Positions 9,562 through 19,772 of a DNA stretch of 64,000 nt are shown here, piece after piece. Every line of letters begins with the position of its first letter. Position 1 is the first letter of the stretch. The stretch comes from Acinetobacter sp. TGL-Y2 (lineage in GTDB: Bacteria; Pseudomonadota; Gammaproteobacteria; Pseudomonadales; Moraxellaceae). The translations under genes and the position numbers were made by a program. The stretch covers positions 1,240,001 to 1,304,000 of the forward strand of contig NZ_CP015110.1 in NCBI RefSeq assembly GCF_001612555.1, given 5' to 3'. The notes beneath the pieces were generated by a model. The model was given only the letters and a program-made list of their open reading frames with translations. It did no database searches and was not told the DNA's origin.

Positions 9562-10230
9562 TTACGGTATATAACGTGTTGGGTCTTCGATACCTGCGTC
9601 CATAAAACCTTGTTTACGTAAACGACAGCTATCGCATGTGCCACAAGCACGTCCTTGGTCATCTGCTTGGTAGCAAGACACCGTTTGACTGTAGTCTACG
9701 CCATGTTCTACCCCTAAGCGAATAATATTTGCTTTGGATAATTGTAGTAAAGGTGTTTCAAATTTAAGAGGTTTTCCTTCAACGCCGACTTTGGTTGCTA
9801 GGCGCGCCATCTTCTCAAACGCATCAATAAATTCTGGACGACAGTCTGGATATCCTGAATAATCAACCGCATTAATCCCAATCACAATCGCTTCAGCGCC
9901 AAAAACTTCAGCCGCTGCAAGTGCATAAGACAAGAAAATGGTGTTACGTGCTGGAACATAAGTTACAGGAATACCGTCTTGTTCATGATCAGGTACATCA
10001 ATATTGTGATCGGTCAGGGCAGAACCGCCAAGATTGCCCAAATCAATATTAATGACACGATGCTCTATACCAGCCTCATTTGATAATTTACGCGCAGCAT
10101 CAAGCTCTGTCGTTGAGCGCTGACCGTACATAAAGCTCAGTGCGATACATTCATAACGCGCCTGCGCCCAAGCCAAACACGTGGTTGAGTCTAAACCGCC
10201 AGATAACAAGACAATGGCACGAGTGCGCAT
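9562..10230 (-). CDS. queC: 7-cyano-7-deazaguanine synthase
   Basis: QueC converts 7-carboxy-7-deazaguanine and ammonia to preQ0, using ATP, on the way to queuosine in tRNA. At 222 residues it has the PP-loop [17 protein letters not shown] near residue 6, YGQRS near 35, and the C-terminal zinc-binding cysteines ([18 protein letters not shown], about residues 188-205). Start supported by GGAG 8 nt upstream. It lies downstream of queE on the same strand with a 162-bp gap holding a small hairpin. Confidence 0.96.
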   Translation of the reverse strand: MRTRAIVLLSGGLDSTTCLAWAQARYECIALSFMYGQRSTTELDAARKLSNEAGIEHRVINIDLGNLGGSALTDHNIDVPDHEQDGIPVTYVPARNTIFLSYALAAAEVFGAEAIVIGINAVDYSGYPDCRPEFIDAFEKMARLATKVGVEGKPLKFETPLLQLSKANIIRLGVEHGVDYSQTVSCYQADDQGRACGTCDSCRLRKQGFMDAGIEDPTRYIP

Positions 10231-10356
10231 AACAAATCTCCAAAATATTGATGTATAGATATTTGACTGTAAAAAGCAAATTCAACGATTAAAATGAAAA
10301 GGCATAGGCTTGGGAGCGCGTACACCCATTTAGTTTAGATCTGCTTCTCAAGTTGT

Positions 10357-10376
10357 GTATAGCCAGTTTGCTATAC
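10357..10376. other. hairpin between queE and queC
   Basis: GTATAGC - CAGTTT - GCTATAC, a perfect 7-bp stem with a 6-nt loop in the queE-queC spacer. There is no T run in either direction. It could be an attenuator, an mRNA processing site or an operator; it does not resemble a preQ1 riboswitch in any way I can demonstrate. Confidence 0.4.
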
Positions 10377-10392
10377 GTGTTGTTAAACGAGA

Positions 10393-11103
10393 TTATCGCC
10401 CTGTTTCATCATTCCAGAGCAATTTATGCAACTGTAGCTGGAAACGGACAGGCAGATGGTCTTCTAAAATCCACTGCGCCAAATCACGTGCCAGTGGAGG
10501 CAATTTGACTGACGCTTTTTCTACGGCAAAAGCGGGAGAGAACCAGACTGTATTTACTTTTTCGTTTAGTTGAAATTGTTCAACTTGCTGCTTTGACCAT
10601 TCATAATCTTCACGGTTACAAATCACAAATTTGATTTGATCATGTGTAGTCAAATACTCAAAATTACTCTGCAAATTACGTGTAACTTCACCAGAAGTTG
10701 GCGTTTTTAAGTCTAAGACTTTGGATACGCGTGGATCGACTTTAGAGACATCCAACGCCCCACTGGTCTCAAGTGAAACATCAAAGCCTAATTCAATCAA
10801 ACGATTCATCAACGGAATGGCATTAGGCTGTGCGAGTGGTTCACCACCCGTCACACAAATATATGGGGTTTTAAAGTCGAGTGTTGTTTGAATAATTTGA
10901 TCTAATGACTGACGCTCACCGCCTTCAAAAGAATAAGTAGTATCGCAGTAAGTACAACGTAAAGGGCAACCCGTCAGACGAATAAATACAGTTGGCAAGC
11001 CCGCAGCATCGGCTTCACCTTGCAGTGAATAGAAGATTTCTGTAATGCGTAAACCTGCAGAAGGATCAGAAACAGGAATAGCAGAAGATCGCAAAGTACT
11101 CAT
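10393..11103 (-). CDS. queE: 7-carboxy-7-deazaguanine synthase (radical SAM)
   Basis: QueE rearranges 6-carboxytetrahydropterin to 7-carboxy-7-deazaguanine with a radical SAM cluster, the step before QueC. From the ATG at 11103 the protein has 236 residues. It shows EIFYSLQGEADAAGLPTVFIR near residue 23, the CxxxCxxC cluster motif GCPLRCTYCDT near 46, and VTGGEPLAQ near 85. A TTG at 11118 is an alternative start without better ribosome-site support. Located just upstream of queC on the same strand. Confidence 0.95.
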   Translation of the reverse strand: MSTLRSSAIPVSDPSAGLRITEIFYSLQGEADAAGLPTVFIRLTGCPLRCTYCDTTYSFEGGERQSLDQIIQTTLDFKTPYICVTGGEPLAQPNAIPLMNRLIELGFDVSLETSGALDVSKVDPRVSKVLDLKTPTSGEVTRNLQSNFEYLTTHDQIKFVICNREDYEWSKQQVEQFQLNEKVNTVWFSPAFAVEKASVKLPPLARDLAQWILEDHLPVRFQLQLHKLLWNDETGR

Positions 11104-11238
11104 AACAAAGTTAACCAAATAAAATCAGGAAGATAAAATACAACAGATAGAAAAATAAAATCTCTACGATTAAGACTAACCGTAGAGACGAAGAGCGACT
11201 AAAGCTCTGAGGAACATTAAGTTCCGAAAAATCGAGAC

Positions 11239-12060
11239 TTAATCCTCGCGTAGTAAATCGTTCAAGCTTGTTTTAGAACGTGTTTGTGCATCTACTTTTT
11301 TCACGATAATGGCAGCATATAAGCTGTAAGTACCGCATTTAGATGGAAGACTACCTGCAACAACGACAGAACCTGCGGGCACGCGGCCATAATGCACTTC
11401 GCCCGTTGCGCGGTCATAAATTTTAGTCGATTGACCAATAAATACGCCCATTGAAATTACTGAACCTTCTTCAACAATCACGCCTTCAACGATTTCAGAA
11501 CGTGCACCAATAAAGCAGTTGTCTTCAATAATTGTTGGGTTCGCTTGAAGTGGCTCAAGTACACCACCAATCCCTACACCACCTGACAAATGAACATTTT
11601 TACCAATTTGAGCACATGAACCAACTGTTGCCCAAGTATCAACCATTGTGCCTTCATCGACGTAAGCACCAATGTTGACATACGATGGCATCATGATCAC
11701 GTTTTTCGCTTGGAAAGAACCCTTACGTGCCACAGCAGGGGGTACCACACGAATTCCAGCTTCTTGGAACTGAGCTTCCGTCCAATGTGCAAATTTAGTT
11801 TCAACTTTATCGTAAAAACGAAGATCGCCTGACTCAACAGGTTTGTTGTCATTTAATTTAAAAGATAACAATACCGCTTTTTTAAGCCATTGATGAACAA
11901 CCCACTCGCCATCAATTTTTTCAGCAACACGAAGTGTTCCGTTATCTAAGCCTGAAATAGCTTGTTCAACTGCTTGACGAATTTCAGCTGAGCAGTCTGC
12001 TGCAGTAAAATTTGCACGGTCTTCAAACGCTTGTTCAATGATTGTCGAAAGCTGAGACAT
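11239..12060 (-). CDS. dapD: tetrahydrodipicolinate N-succinyltransferase
   Basis: DapD succinylates tetrahydrodipicolinate in the lysine/diaminopimelate pathway that also feeds peptidoglycan. 273 residues, the normal length. An N-terminal helical domain is followed by left-handed beta-helix hexapeptide repeats from about residue 105 to 225 (for example [40 protein letters not shown]) and a short C-terminal tail. GGAAG precedes the start. It is 135 bp from queE on the same strand and probably separately transcribed. Confidence 0.96.
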   Translation of the reverse strand: MSQLSTIIEQAFEDRANFTAADCSAEIRQAVEQAISGLDNGTLRVAEKIDGEWVVHQWLKKAVLLSFKLNDNKPVESGDLRFYDKVETKFAHWTEAQFQEAGIRVVPPAVARKGSFQAKNVIMMPSYVNIGAYVDEGTMVDTWATVGSCAQIGKNVHLSGGVGIGGVLEPLQANPTIIEDNCFIGARSEIVEGVIVEEGSVISMGVFIGQSTKIYDRATGEVHYGRVPAGSVVVAGSLPSKCGTYSLYAAIIVKKVDAQTRSKTSLNDLLRED

Positions 12061-12363
12061 GATCTTCCATTTCCAAAAAAAATTTTAAAGATTCTACACC
12101 AAATTGACACTGATTTAGATAAAAAAACACATTGTGATAGAAAATACTGATGCTAAATTTTCGATCAAAATATATAACGGTGCAGGGTGGTTGTTTATTA
12201 ATCATAAAACTAATAAAAAACAATAACTAATACCTAATTGTATCAAAAAATAACAAAAAATAATCAATTTGTGTATTAATCGCGCGTGCGTTATCAATTA
12301 TGATGTGCCGAGTCTGAACACATTAACGATTAAAGAACAACTCATTTTCTTGAGGAGAAAAAA
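12061..12363. other. intergenic region carrying the dapD and carO promoters
   Basis: About 300 bp of very AT-rich sequence between divergent dapD and carO. No convincing ORF. The carO leader ends with a strong TGAGGAGA ribosome site at about 12350. No clear operator was seen. Confidence 0.6.
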
Positions 12364-13107
12364 ATGAAAATGTTAAAATTACTTGCAGTCACTGCGGCAT
12401 TAACAACATCAGGTTTGGCTATGGCTGAAACTCAAGTTGTGCATAGCGGCAACGTATTTGAAGCTAACCAATTGATCCCAACTGGCGTTCGTGCTGAAGT
12501 GGGTACTACAGGTTACGGCGGTGCTTTACTTTGGACTGCAAACCCTTATGTCGGTTTGGCACTGGGTTATAACGGTGGGGATATCTCTTGGTCTGATGAT
12601 TTGTCGATCGATGGCACTAAATATGATATGGAAATGGATAACAGCGTTGGTTATTTAAATGCTGAAATCCGTCCTTGGGGTGCAAGCAATAACGTATGGG
12701 CTCAAGGTTTGTATGTAGCGGCTGGTGTTGGTTATGTTGATACTGAATATGATTTAGAGAAGCGTCTATCTAACTCTAATGATGTAATCAAAATTAATGG
12801 TAAAAACTATAATGCTCCAACTGGTCAAGGTTCTATCAGTGGCAAAATGTCAAATGATAATGACTTTGCTCCATACGTAGGTCTTGGTTTTGCACCGAAG
12901 ATCAACAAAAATTGGGGTGTGTTCGGTGAAGTCGGTGCTTACTATACAGGTAACCCTACAGCGAGTATCCAATCTGTTGGTTTAGCTGAGGTTGGCGGTA
13001 CTGCAACTGGTCAAGATGCTGCAGACGATCTTAAATACAAATTAGAAAACAAAGACAAATATGAATGGTTGCCAGTCGGTAAAGTCGGCGTAAGCTTCCA
13101 TTTCTAA
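12364..13107 (+). CDS. carO: CarO-type outer membrane protein
   Basis: A 247-residue outer membrane beta-barrel protein with a signal peptide cleaved after LAMA (residue ~21). Strongly matches remembered CarO sequences: NQLIPTGVRAEVGTTGYGGALLWTANPYVG, ALGYNGGDISW, LNAEIRPWGAS, and the C-terminal LPVGKVGVSFHF ending in the aromatic residue typical of outer membrane barrels. CarO is an Acinetobacter channel-forming protein linked to uptake of basic amino acids and, when lost, to carbapenem resistance in A. baumannii. The middle region (residues ~145-165 and 210-235) is the variable part. Strong ribosome site and a UUCG-loop terminator indicate high expression. Confidence 0.9.
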   Translation: MKMLKLLAVTAALTTSGLAMAETQVVHSGNVFEANQLIPTGVRAEVGTTGYGGALLWTANPYVGLALGYNGGDISWSDDLSIDGTKYDMEMDNSVGYLNAEIRPWGASNNVWAQGLYVAAGVGYVDTEYDLEKRLSNSNDVIKINGKNYNAPTGQGSISGKMSNDNDFAPYVGLGFAPKINKNWGVFGEVGAYYTGNPTASIQSVGLAEVGGTATGQDAADDLKYKLENKDKYEWLPVGKVGVSFHF

Positions 13108-13130
13108 TCATCAATATATGATTTAAATTA

Positions 13131-13155
13131 AAACGAGCTTCGGCTCGTTTTTTTA
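13131..13155 (+). terminator. intrinsic terminator of carO
   Basis: AAACGAGC - TTCG - GCTCGTTT stem with stable UUCG tetraloop followed by a T run, 23 bp after the carO stop. Confidence 0.93.
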
Positions 13156-13216
13156 TTGCATTTAATATTTCGTTTTTAATGATTGAGATAACACTTCATT
13201 TTGCATTAATCAGATA

Positions 13217-13245
13217 CAAAAAAAGAGGACTTAATGTCCTCTAAT
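13217..13245 (-). terminator. terminator of the sulfate operon
   Basis: AGAGGAC - TTAAT - GTCCTCT stem (13224-13242), followed on the minus strand by a T run. It lies just past the stop of the CysB-type regulator gene, the last gene of the leftward operon. Confidence 0.85.
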
Positions 13246-13263
13246 TTTATGTGGCATTAAAGT

Positions 13264-14193
13264 TTAATCATTTGGATAAGCGATTTTCTTGAGCGCTTTA
13301 ATATCAGCACTTGGTGCGCAGAGTGATACAAATTCGTAACCATAGCCGCGCAGTAAATGCCCTTTGCGTACAGCAATCCATGTGGTGTTGACTCCAAACA
13401 GATCAGTATCGATTTGTTTAAGGCGATGGTCACGTTCGGTATCATAGGCAACGTCGTTGACAATGCCGACCCCCATACCCAGTTCAACATAAGTCTTGAT
13501 CACATCTGCATCGAGCGCCGACATCACCAGATCTACATCCAGCTGTGCCTCTTCAAAAGCTTTGTCAATTTTAGAGCGTCCTGTGAAGCCGCCGTGATAG
13601 GTAATGATAGGGTGTTCAGCCAAACGCTCTAAAGTGATCTCACGCGGCGGAATTTGCGTCAGGGGATGACCTTGCGGTGTAATAATGCTGTGTTTCCAGT
13701 TGTAAAACGGAACACTCGCTAAATTGTCTTCAGTGGTAAGTGACTCAGTCGCAATACCAATATCGGCATCACCCATGAGCAGCATTTCGGAAATTTCGAC
13801 AGGACTGGCTTGTTGCAAAATCAGATGTACTTTGGGAAATAATTTTTTAAAAGAATTGACGATGGGCGGCAGCACGTAACGCGCCTGTGTATGTGTCGTT
13901 GCAATGGTCAATGTGCCTTCATCGACTTTATTAAAGTCGTCTGCAAGTCGTTTGATATTATCTGCATCGACCAACATGCGTTCTACAATGCCAAGTAGTG
14001 ACTGTCCCGGCTCAGTTAGACCCAATAGGCGTTTGCCTTTACGAATAAAAAGCTGAACCCCTAACTCATCTTCTAAATCTTTGATATGTTTACTTACACC
14101 CGATTGTGAGGTGTATAAGGCTGCTGAAGCTTCAGTTAAATTAAAATTCTGTCTAACGGTTTCACGAATAATTCTTAATTGTTGGAAATTCAT
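13264..14193 (-). CDS. cysB: CysB-family LysR-type transcriptional regulator
   Basis: A 309-residue LysR-type regulator of the CysB/Cbl subgroup. Residues 1-60 hold the helix-turn-helix with the subgroup-specific MNFQQLRIIRETVRQNFNLTEAS and YTSQSGVSKHIKDLEDELG; the inducer-binding core follows (TTHTQARYVLPP, ITYHGGFTGRSKID). CysB proteins control sulfate and thiosulfate uptake in response to acetylserine or sulfate. It is the last gene of the sulfate transport operon, 53 bp behind cysA, so it may be autoregulated with its targets. Whether it is CysB or Cbl by function cannot be told. Confidence 0.82.
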   Translation of the reverse strand: MNFQQLRIIRETVRQNFNLTEASAALYTSQSGVSKHIKDLEDELGVQLFIRKGKRLLGLTEPGQSLLGIVERMLVDADNIKRLADDFNKVDEGTLTIATTHTQARYVLPPIVNSFKKLFPKVHLILQQASPVEISEMLLMGDADIGIATESLTTEDNLASVPFYNWKHSIITPQGHPLTQIPPREITLERLAEHPIITYHGGFTGRSKIDKAFEEAQLDVDLVMSALDADVIKTYVELGMGVGIVNDVAYDTERDHRLKQIDTDLFGVNTTWIAVRKGHLLRGYGYEFVSLCAPSADIKALKKIAYPND

Positions 14194-14246
14194 AATTATA
14201 TTGACCTTATAAAGGGATGGAGCATATCAGCCCCATCAGATGTTCC

Positions 14247-15308
14247 TTAAGCGACTTGATTTGCGAACAAATGCAAACTAGAAGGGCTTAACCAAACGGT
14301 TTGATTGGGTCTAAATTGATGTAATTTAGCTTCATCTGGTGTAAGCAGGATTTCAATTAAATTGCCTTGACGGCTTTGTAGTTCAGCAACCACTTTCCCT
14401 GCAATCCATACTTCACGCATAAAGGTTGCTTGAAAAGCATTGTCAGTGGGCTGGGCATGAATGCGCAGCTCATCTGGGCGAACAAAGGCAATTACTTCGC
14501 CTTGAGGCGCATCTTTTGCCAACGGCACTTGAATGCGATCCTCACCAATTTGAATCACTCCATTGCTGTTTTGACCCTCAAAACGATTGGCTTGACCCAA
14601 GAAATCAAAGACAAATGGTGTTGCCGGTTTTTCATATACTTCACGCGGGGAACCAATTTGCTCCACATTTCCTTTGTTCATGACAATGATTTGATCGGCT
14701 ACTTCTAAAGCTTCTTCTTGGTCATGGGTCACAAAAATAGAGGTAATATGTAATTCGTCATGTAGAGTACGCAACCAACGGCGCAGTTCTTTACGTACTT
14801 TGGCATCGAGTGCACCAAATGGTTCATCCAGCAACAATACACGAGGTTCTACTGCTAAGGCACGTGCTAGCGCAATACGTTGACGCTGACCACCTGAGAG
14901 CTGTGCAGGATAGCGATCTGCCAAGAAACCCAGTTGCACCAAATCGAGTAAACGCATGACACGTTTTTTAATTTCAGATTCGTTTGGGCGTGTTGCACGT
15001 GGGCGTACACGTAAACCAAAGGCAATATTGTCAAAAACTGTCATATGACGGAACAACGCATAATGCTGGAATACAAATCCCACTTGGCGTTCACGCACAT
15101 GCACATTGGTGGAGTCTTCACCTTCTAAGATGACTTGACCGCCATCTGCAGACTCTAAACCCGCAATAATACGAAGTAGGGTGGTTTTACCGCAGCCAGA
15201 AGGGCCGAGTAATGCCACCAATTGACCATCTGGAAAATCTAGTGAAATGTTATTTAGTGCATGGAAAGCACCAAAGTGTTTTTCAATATTTTTGACTTGA
15301 ATACTCAT
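14247..15308 (-). CDS. cysA: sulfate/thiosulfate ABC transporter ATPase
   Basis: A 353-residue ABC ATPase with Walker [10 protein letters not shown] (residue ~34), Q-loop [15 protein letters not shown], signature [15 protein letters not shown] (~136) and Walker [14 protein letters not shown] (~156), then a C-terminal TOBE-like domain. Together with CysT and CysW it energises sulfate import. It starts 12 bp behind cysW, in the same operon. Confidence 0.95.
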   Translation of the reverse strand: MSIQVKNIEKHFGAFHALNNISLDFPDGQLVALLGPSGCGKTTLLRIIAGLESADGGQVILEGEDSTNVHVRERQVGFVFQHYALFRHMTVFDNIAFGLRVRPRATRPNESEIKKRVMRLLDLVQLGFLADRYPAQLSGGQRQRIALARALAVEPRVLLLDEPFGALDAKVRKELRRWLRTLHDELHITSIFVTHDQEEALEVADQIIVMNKGNVEQIGSPREVYEKPATPFVFDFLGQANRFEGQNSNGVIQIGEDRIQVPLAKDAPQGEVIAFVRPDELRIHAQPTDNAFQATFMREVWIAGKVVAELQSRQGNLIEILLTPDEAKLHQFRPNQTVWLSPSSLHLFANQVA

Positions 15309-15320
15309 TGGGTGTTTCCT

Positions 15321-16211
15321 TTAAACTGTTGAATCTTCATTGCGTTTATTTTGGTTCTCTTGACGAATTTCGACCCATGTTTTTAGAATCAAGGTCACAA
15401 TCGCAAGCAGTGCCAAGAGAGAAGAAACCGCAAATGCCGCACTAAATGTATATTCGTTATATAGAATTTCGACATGCAGTGGCAAGGTATTGGTTTCACC
15501 GCGGATATGACCTGAAACCACAGATACCGCACCGAACTCACCCATTGCACGGGCATTACATAGAATCACACCGTAAATTAGACCCCATTTAATATTGGGC
15601 AGGGTGATTTTCCAAAAGGTCTGCCAGCCTGATGCGCCCAGTACAATTGCAGCTTCTTCTTCCTCTGTGCCTTGTGCTTCCATTAATGGAATAAGTTCAC
15701 GCGCGACAAAAGGTACAGTGATGAAAATCGTTGCCAGTACAATTGCAGGCACGGCGTAAAGAATCTTAATGTCATGGTCCATGAGCCAACCGCCGAACCA
15801 GCCTTGCGCACCAAACATGAGTACCAGCATTAGACCGGCAATCACAGGCGATACCGAAAATGGCATGTCAATGATGGTGGTCAGAAGTGATTTACCACGA
15901 AAGTTAAATTTCGCAACAGACCATGCTGCTGCGACACCAAACACCACGTTTAATGGAACAGCAATCACAGCCGTTAATAGCGTTAGTTTGACCGCAGATA
16001 AGGTGTCTGGGTGAACCAAGGCTTGGGCATAAACCCCAACACCTTGCTTAAAGGCTTCCACAAAGACCAAAATCAAAGGCAAAATTAAGCAGCTCAAGAA
16101 GAAGATCATGGCAATGATAATCAAGGTATGACGTACCCATGTGGGTTCACGTGTCGCATCTCTAGACTGGAGTTTTAAAGCTAAAGCGTTGCTGTTGCTA
16201 TTTAAGCTCAT
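15321..16211 (-). CDS. cysW: sulfate ABC transporter permease CysW
   Basis: A 296-residue inner-membrane permease with six or so transmembrane segments and the ABC-coupling EAA motif (around [15 protein letters not shown] near residue 200). The start MSLNSN at 16211 has a GGGAGAA ribosome site and overlaps the cysT stop in an ATGA, so the two are translationally coupled; a longer frame to 16244 is not needed. Forms the channel with CysT. Confidence 0.94.
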   Translation of the reverse strand: MSLNSNSNALALKLQSRDATREPTWVRHTLIIIAMIFFLSCLILPLILVFVEAFKQGVGVYAQALVHPDTLSAVKLTLLTAVIAVPLNVVFGVAAAWSVAKFNFRGKSLLTTIIDMPFSVSPVIAGLMLVLMFGAQGWFGGWLMDHDIKILYAVPAIVLATIFITVPFVARELIPLMEAQGTEEEEAAIVLGASGWQTFWKITLPNIKWGLIYGVILCNARAMGEFGAVSVVSGHIRGETNTLPLHVEILYNEYTFSAAFAVSSLLALLAIVTLILKTWVEIRQENQNKRNEDSTV

Positions 16212-17041
16212 TGTGCAGTTCTCCCTGTACGATGGCTTGCCCAAGCTTGTAATAAGTTAATTAAGAATAAAATGAAGAAGGAAAGTACCAACATCACCAC
16301 CGCAATGGTGGTTGCACCCGCATAGTCATATTCTTCTAAACGGGAAATAATCATCAGCGGTGCAATTTCAGTCTCAAAAGGTTGGTTACCCGCAATAAAG
16401 ATCACTGAGCCATATTCACCTACACCACGGGCAAATGCGAGCGCAAAGCCAGTGATCAGTGCAGGAAGAAGAATGGGTAAAATCACTTTAGTGATAATTT
16501 GAAAACGGTTCGCACCCAGTGCTGCAGCGGCTTCTTCAAGTTCCATTTCCAGATCACTCAGTACAGGTTGAACCGTGCGCACCACAAAAGGTAAACCAAT
16601 AAAAATCAAGGCAAGGGTAATACCAATGGGGGTATAAGCTACTTTAATCCCAATGGGCTCTAAGTACTGACCGATCCAACCTGTTGGGGCATATAAAGAA
16701 GTCAGCGCAATACCAGCAACCGCCGTTGGAAGTGCAAAGGGTAAATCTACCAAAGCATCGACGATACGTTTACCAGGGAAACTATAACGTACCAAGCACC
16801 ACGCCAGTAATAAACCAAATACCACATTCACCAAAGCCGCAATGAGTGCAGCACTAAAGCTCAGTTGTAAAGATTTTAAAATACGCTCTGAGCTTAGAAT
16901 TTCCCATAAACCATCCCAGCCAATACCCAGCGACTTGATAAAAACCGCAGAGAGGGGAATAAGTACAATTAACGATAGATACGCTAGGGTAAAGCCTAGA
17001 GAAAGACCAAAACCTGGCAGCACTCGGGATCGCTGCGACAT
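16208..17041 (-). CDS. cysT: sulfate ABC transporter permease CysT
   Basis: A 277-residue permease (also called CysU) with about six transmembrane segments and the coupling motif [16 protein letters not shown] near residue 207. The N-terminal [25 protein letters not shown] is typical. It precedes cysW with a 4-bp ATGA overlap and follows the hydrolase gene by 84 bp. Confidence 0.94.
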   Translation of the reverse strand: MSQRSRVLPGFGLSLGFTLAYLSLIVLIPLSAVFIKSLGIGWDGLWEILSSERILKSLQLSFSAALIAALVNVVFGLLLAWCLVRYSFPGKRIVDALVDLPFALPTAVAGIALTSLYAPTGWIGQYLEPIGIKVAYTPIGITLALIFIGLPFVVRTVQPVLSDLEMELEEAAAALGANRFQIITKVILPILLPALITGFALAFARGVGEYGSVIFIAGNQPFETEIAPLMIISRLEEYDYAGATTIAVVMLVLSFFILFLINLLQAWASHRTGRTAQ

Positions 17042-17125
17042 GACTGCTCCTCAAAAGAGAGAAAGCTTACTGAAAGCAGTAAGCATGTAAATTTAAAAAG
17101 TTACGCCAAGAATAAAAGGCATCCC

Positions 17126-17728
17126 TTAAATTGCAAATGTGTAATACAACTTGGCGTCATCAGTATTGCTTATATAGCGATGATTCTGTTCAGCAATCAA
17201 GTAATCATAAATTTCAGGAAAAGGTCCAAAACCAGAATCAACATTAATATGACCAACTTGACCCAAGTTAATGGGTTGAATATTCCATGCTTGAGCAAGT
17301 GTGTTGGCATCTTCAAAACTCAACCAAGGATCATTTTCACTGATGATCATATGGGTCGGAATGTTCAATTTGATACTGTGAAAAAAATCTGCGTAATTGC
17401 CAATGCTGTCACGCGCAAAACCATTTTCACCAAAACGACTTGGATTTGCAGGGGCCACCAGAATCAGGTTTTTAATTTTTTTTGCCAACTCGGGGTGTTG
17501 GTGTATGGCAGCAACTGTTGTTAAACAGCCAAAGCTGTGTGCAACCACCTGAATAGAGCCTTCAATTTTTGAAATGGAAGTAACGAAATTTTCAATCCAT
17601 TTCTGTAATAGTGGTTTATTCCAGTCCTGTTGTTGCACACGTGAGCACGACAATAACTGACGTTGTAACCAAGACTGCCAATGGTTTTGATCGCTACCAC
17701 CTACACCTGGGACAATAATCGTATGCAT
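17126..17728 (-). CDS. RBBP9/YdeN-family alpha/beta hydrolase in the sulfate operon
   Basis: A 200-residue serine hydrolase of the RBBP9/YdeN family. N-terminal TIIVPGVGGSDQNHWQSWL supplies the oxyanion loop; the nucleophile elbow is VAHSFGCLTT (Ser at about residue 83); Asp in ISENDPWLSFED (~140) and His in GQVGHINVDSGFG (~171) complete the triad. Substrate unknown for nearly the whole family. It lies between sbp (29 bp upstream) and cysT (84 bp downstream) on the same strand, so it is very likely co-transcribed with the sulfate transporter; a role in sulfur metabolism, such as hydrolysing a sulfur-containing ester, is a guess from context. Confidence 0.85.
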   Translation of the reverse strand: MHTIIVPGVGGSDQNHWQSWLQRQLLSCSRVQQQDWNKPLLQKWIENFVTSISKIEGSIQVVAHSFGCLTTVAAIHQHPELAKKIKNLILVAPANPSRFGENGFARDSIGNYADFFHSIKLNIPTHMIISENDPWLSFEDANTLAQAWNIQPINLGQVGHINVDSGFGPFPEIYDYLIAEQNHRYISNTDDAKLYYTFAI

Positions 17729-17757
17729 CAGACGTGCTCCTGTATCAAGTGATCAAA

Positions 17758-18768
17758 TTACTTTGCGCTGTTCGCTTTGGTAATTTGATCGAATATGCCG
17801 TTGTTTTCAAAATGTTGTTTTTGGGCCTTGGTCCAGCCACCAAATTCACGATCAATGGTAATGAGTTTCAGTGGTTTAAATGTAGAACTATATTTTTTTA
17901 AAACATTAGCATCACGTGGACGATAAAAGTTTTTTGCAGCAATGTTTTGACCTTTAGCTGAATAAAGGAAGTTCAAATATCCTTGTGCGAGTTGTTTATT
18001 GCCAGATTTTTCTGCATTCTTTTCAACAATTGCGACAGGTGGCTCGGCCAAGATAGACAAAGAAGGCGTCACAATTTCAAATTTACCAGGCTGCTCACGC
18101 AGTGCAAGATATGCCTCATTTTCCCAAGCCAATAACACATCACCAATACCACGTTCGGCAAAGGTTGTGGTTGAACCGCGTGCACCAGAATCTAAAACTT
18201 TGGTTTGCTTATAAATTTTGCGGACGAATTCTTGTGCTTTAGCATCATTGCCGCCTGGTTGGTGTTTTGCCCATGCCCACGCCGCTAAATAATTCCAGCG
18301 CGCTCCGCCTGAGGTTTTAGGGTTAGGTGTAATGATTTCCACACCAGGTTTAATTAAGTCACCCCAATCTTTAATTTTTTTAGGGTTATCTTTACGCACT
18401 AAAAAGACAATGGTCGAGGTATAGGGTGTCGCATTATGCGGGAATTTCTTTTGCCAATTTTTTGGAAGCAAATTGGTTTTTTCTGCGATCGCATCAATAT
18501 CAGCAGCCAAAGCCAGCGTGACTACATCTGCATTTAGGCCATCAATTACGGCGCGGGCCTGTTTACCTGAACCCCCATGCGATTGACGGAAATTAATGTC
18601 CTGACCTGTACGAGACTTCCAATAGGCGCCAAATTCTTTGTTAACTTCAGTATAAAGTTCACGGGTAGGATCATAAGACACGTTAAGGAAGTCACGTGCG
18701 GCGCTGGTCAGAGATGACGCTGAAACTAAAGCAACAAGTAATCCGAGTTTTAATTTTGATAATCGCAT
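17758..18768 (-). CDS. sbp: periplasmic sulfate-binding protein
   Basis: A 336-residue sulfate/thiosulfate-binding lipid-free periplasmic protein. Signal peptide [23 protein letters not shown], then the family segments [47 protein letters not shown] and [10 protein letters not shown]. The chosen start has GGGGA at suitable distance; five extra upstream codons are possible but unneeded. First gene of the leftward sulfate operon; its upstream region to pabC should hold the CysB-controlled promoter. Sbp delivers sulfate to CysTWA. Confidence 0.95.
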   Translation of the reverse strand: MRLSKLKLGLLVALVSASSLTSAARDFLNVSYDPTRELYTEVNKEFGAYWKSRTGQDINFRQSHGGSGKQARAVIDGLNADVVTLALAADIDAIAEKTNLLPKNWQKKFPHNATPYTSTIVFLVRKDNPKKIKDWGDLIKPGVEIITPNPKTSGGARWNYLAAWAWAKHQPGGNDAKAQEFVRKIYKQTKVLDSGARGSTTTFAERGIGDVLLAWENEAYLALREQPGKFEIVTPSLSILAEPPVAIVEKNAEKSGNKQLAQGYLNFLYSAKGQNIAAKNFYRPRDANVLKKYSSTFKPLKLITIDREFGGWTKAQKQHFENNGIFDQITKANSAK

Positions 18769-18950
18769 GTATATAATCCCCAAAGGTTATATGATTTAAG
18801 TAATGTAAATAAGTGAATATGTGTGCAGAATAGCGGTTCTCTTTATCCATAAAAAATAATAAAAAACGAATTTTATATGAATAAATGAGATAAGTGGCTG
18901 TAACTATATTTCTCGATTATGTGTCGCGATTTGAAAGGGCTTGGACTGAT

Positions 18951-19772
18951 ATGTTGTGTTTTAAAAATGCTGATCTGGTCAAAAACCTATCGCTGTTGGA
19001 TCGGGCTTTTCATTATGGTGATGGCTGTTTTAGCACGGCACGAATGCATGACAATACATTTGAATTAAAAGCGCGACATTTTGCGCGCTTGGCATTTGCC
19101 GCCAAACGTTTACTGTTAAATGTAGACTTAGATTTGATTGAACAAAGTGTTCGTCGTATTCAGCAGCAACACAATCCGATGAATGGCACCTTAAAAATTA
19201 TGATCAGCCGAGGCGAGGGCAATCGTGGCTATGCTTTGCCCGATCATCCAGCCGATATTTATGTGATTTTCTATCCGCAAACAATAACTGATTTCCAATT
19301 TGAGACGATCTCAAGTGGGGTGCTCAATACCGCGATGGGGTTATCCATGCCGCAACTGGTTGGGATTAAGAGCTTGAACCGTCTAGAACAAGTGTTGCTT
19401 AAAAAAGAAGCACAGGATAAAGCCTGGCTTGAAGCTTTGGTTACAGATGTGCAAGGCGGTATCGTTGAAGGAGTGAGCAGTAATTGTTTTATTAGAATAA
19501 ACAATACATGGATTACACCAGAACTTCGTTATAATGGCGTGCATGGCGTGATGCGTGCTGAAATTCTGAGTCGCATGCAGAAACAGCAAATTGTATGTGA
19601 ACAGCGATATGTTGATATGGGCGAAATTTCGACCTTTCAAAGTTTATTTTTTTGCAACGCATTGAATCCGATGAAAGCGGTAACGGATTTAAATGCATTG
19701 CCTTTAGATGTTCAACCTTGTTTTGAACTATTCCAAACTCTTCAATTGAATCAAATGTCTGAATATGCCTAG
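18951..19772 (+). CDS. pabC: aminodeoxychorismate lyase
   Basis: PabC is the PLP enzyme that turns 4-amino-4-deoxychorismate into p-aminobenzoate for folate. From the ATG at 18951 (273 residues) the protein aligns with the family start: LLDRAFHYGDGCFSTARM near residue 14, the PLP lysine in GIKSLNRLEQV near 140, and VEGVSSNCFI near 177. An upstream in-frame GTG at 18894 would add 19 unusual residues. Its stop overlaps the mltG start by 8 bp, indicating an operon with mltG and tmk. Confidence 0.9.
   Translation: MLCFKNADLVKNLSLLDRAFHYGDGCFSTARMHDNTFELKARHFARLAFAAKRLLLNVDLDLIEQSVRRIQQQHNPMNGTLKIMISRGEGNRGYALPDHPADIYVIFYPQTITDFQFETISSGVLNTAMGLSMPQLVGIKSLNRLEQVLLKKEAQDKAWLEALVTDVQGGIVEGVSSNCFIRINNTWITPELRYNGVHGVMRAEILSRMQKQQIVCEQRYVDMGEISTFQSLFFCNALNPMKAVTDLNALPLDVQPCFELFQTLQLNQMSEYA

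Noticed and set aside
10357..10376. preQ1 riboswitch before queC
   Set aside because: Only a simple hairpin is visible; no preQ1 aptamer elements could be recognised.
12035..12223. 62-codon minus-strand ORF between dapD and carO
   Set aside because: Overlaps the dapD start and the promoter region; composition reflects AT-rich DNA and no start signal is present.
12364..13107. carO as evidence of carbapenem resistance
   Set aside because: CarO appears intact; resistance is associated with its loss or alteration, so its presence indicates nothing of the sort.
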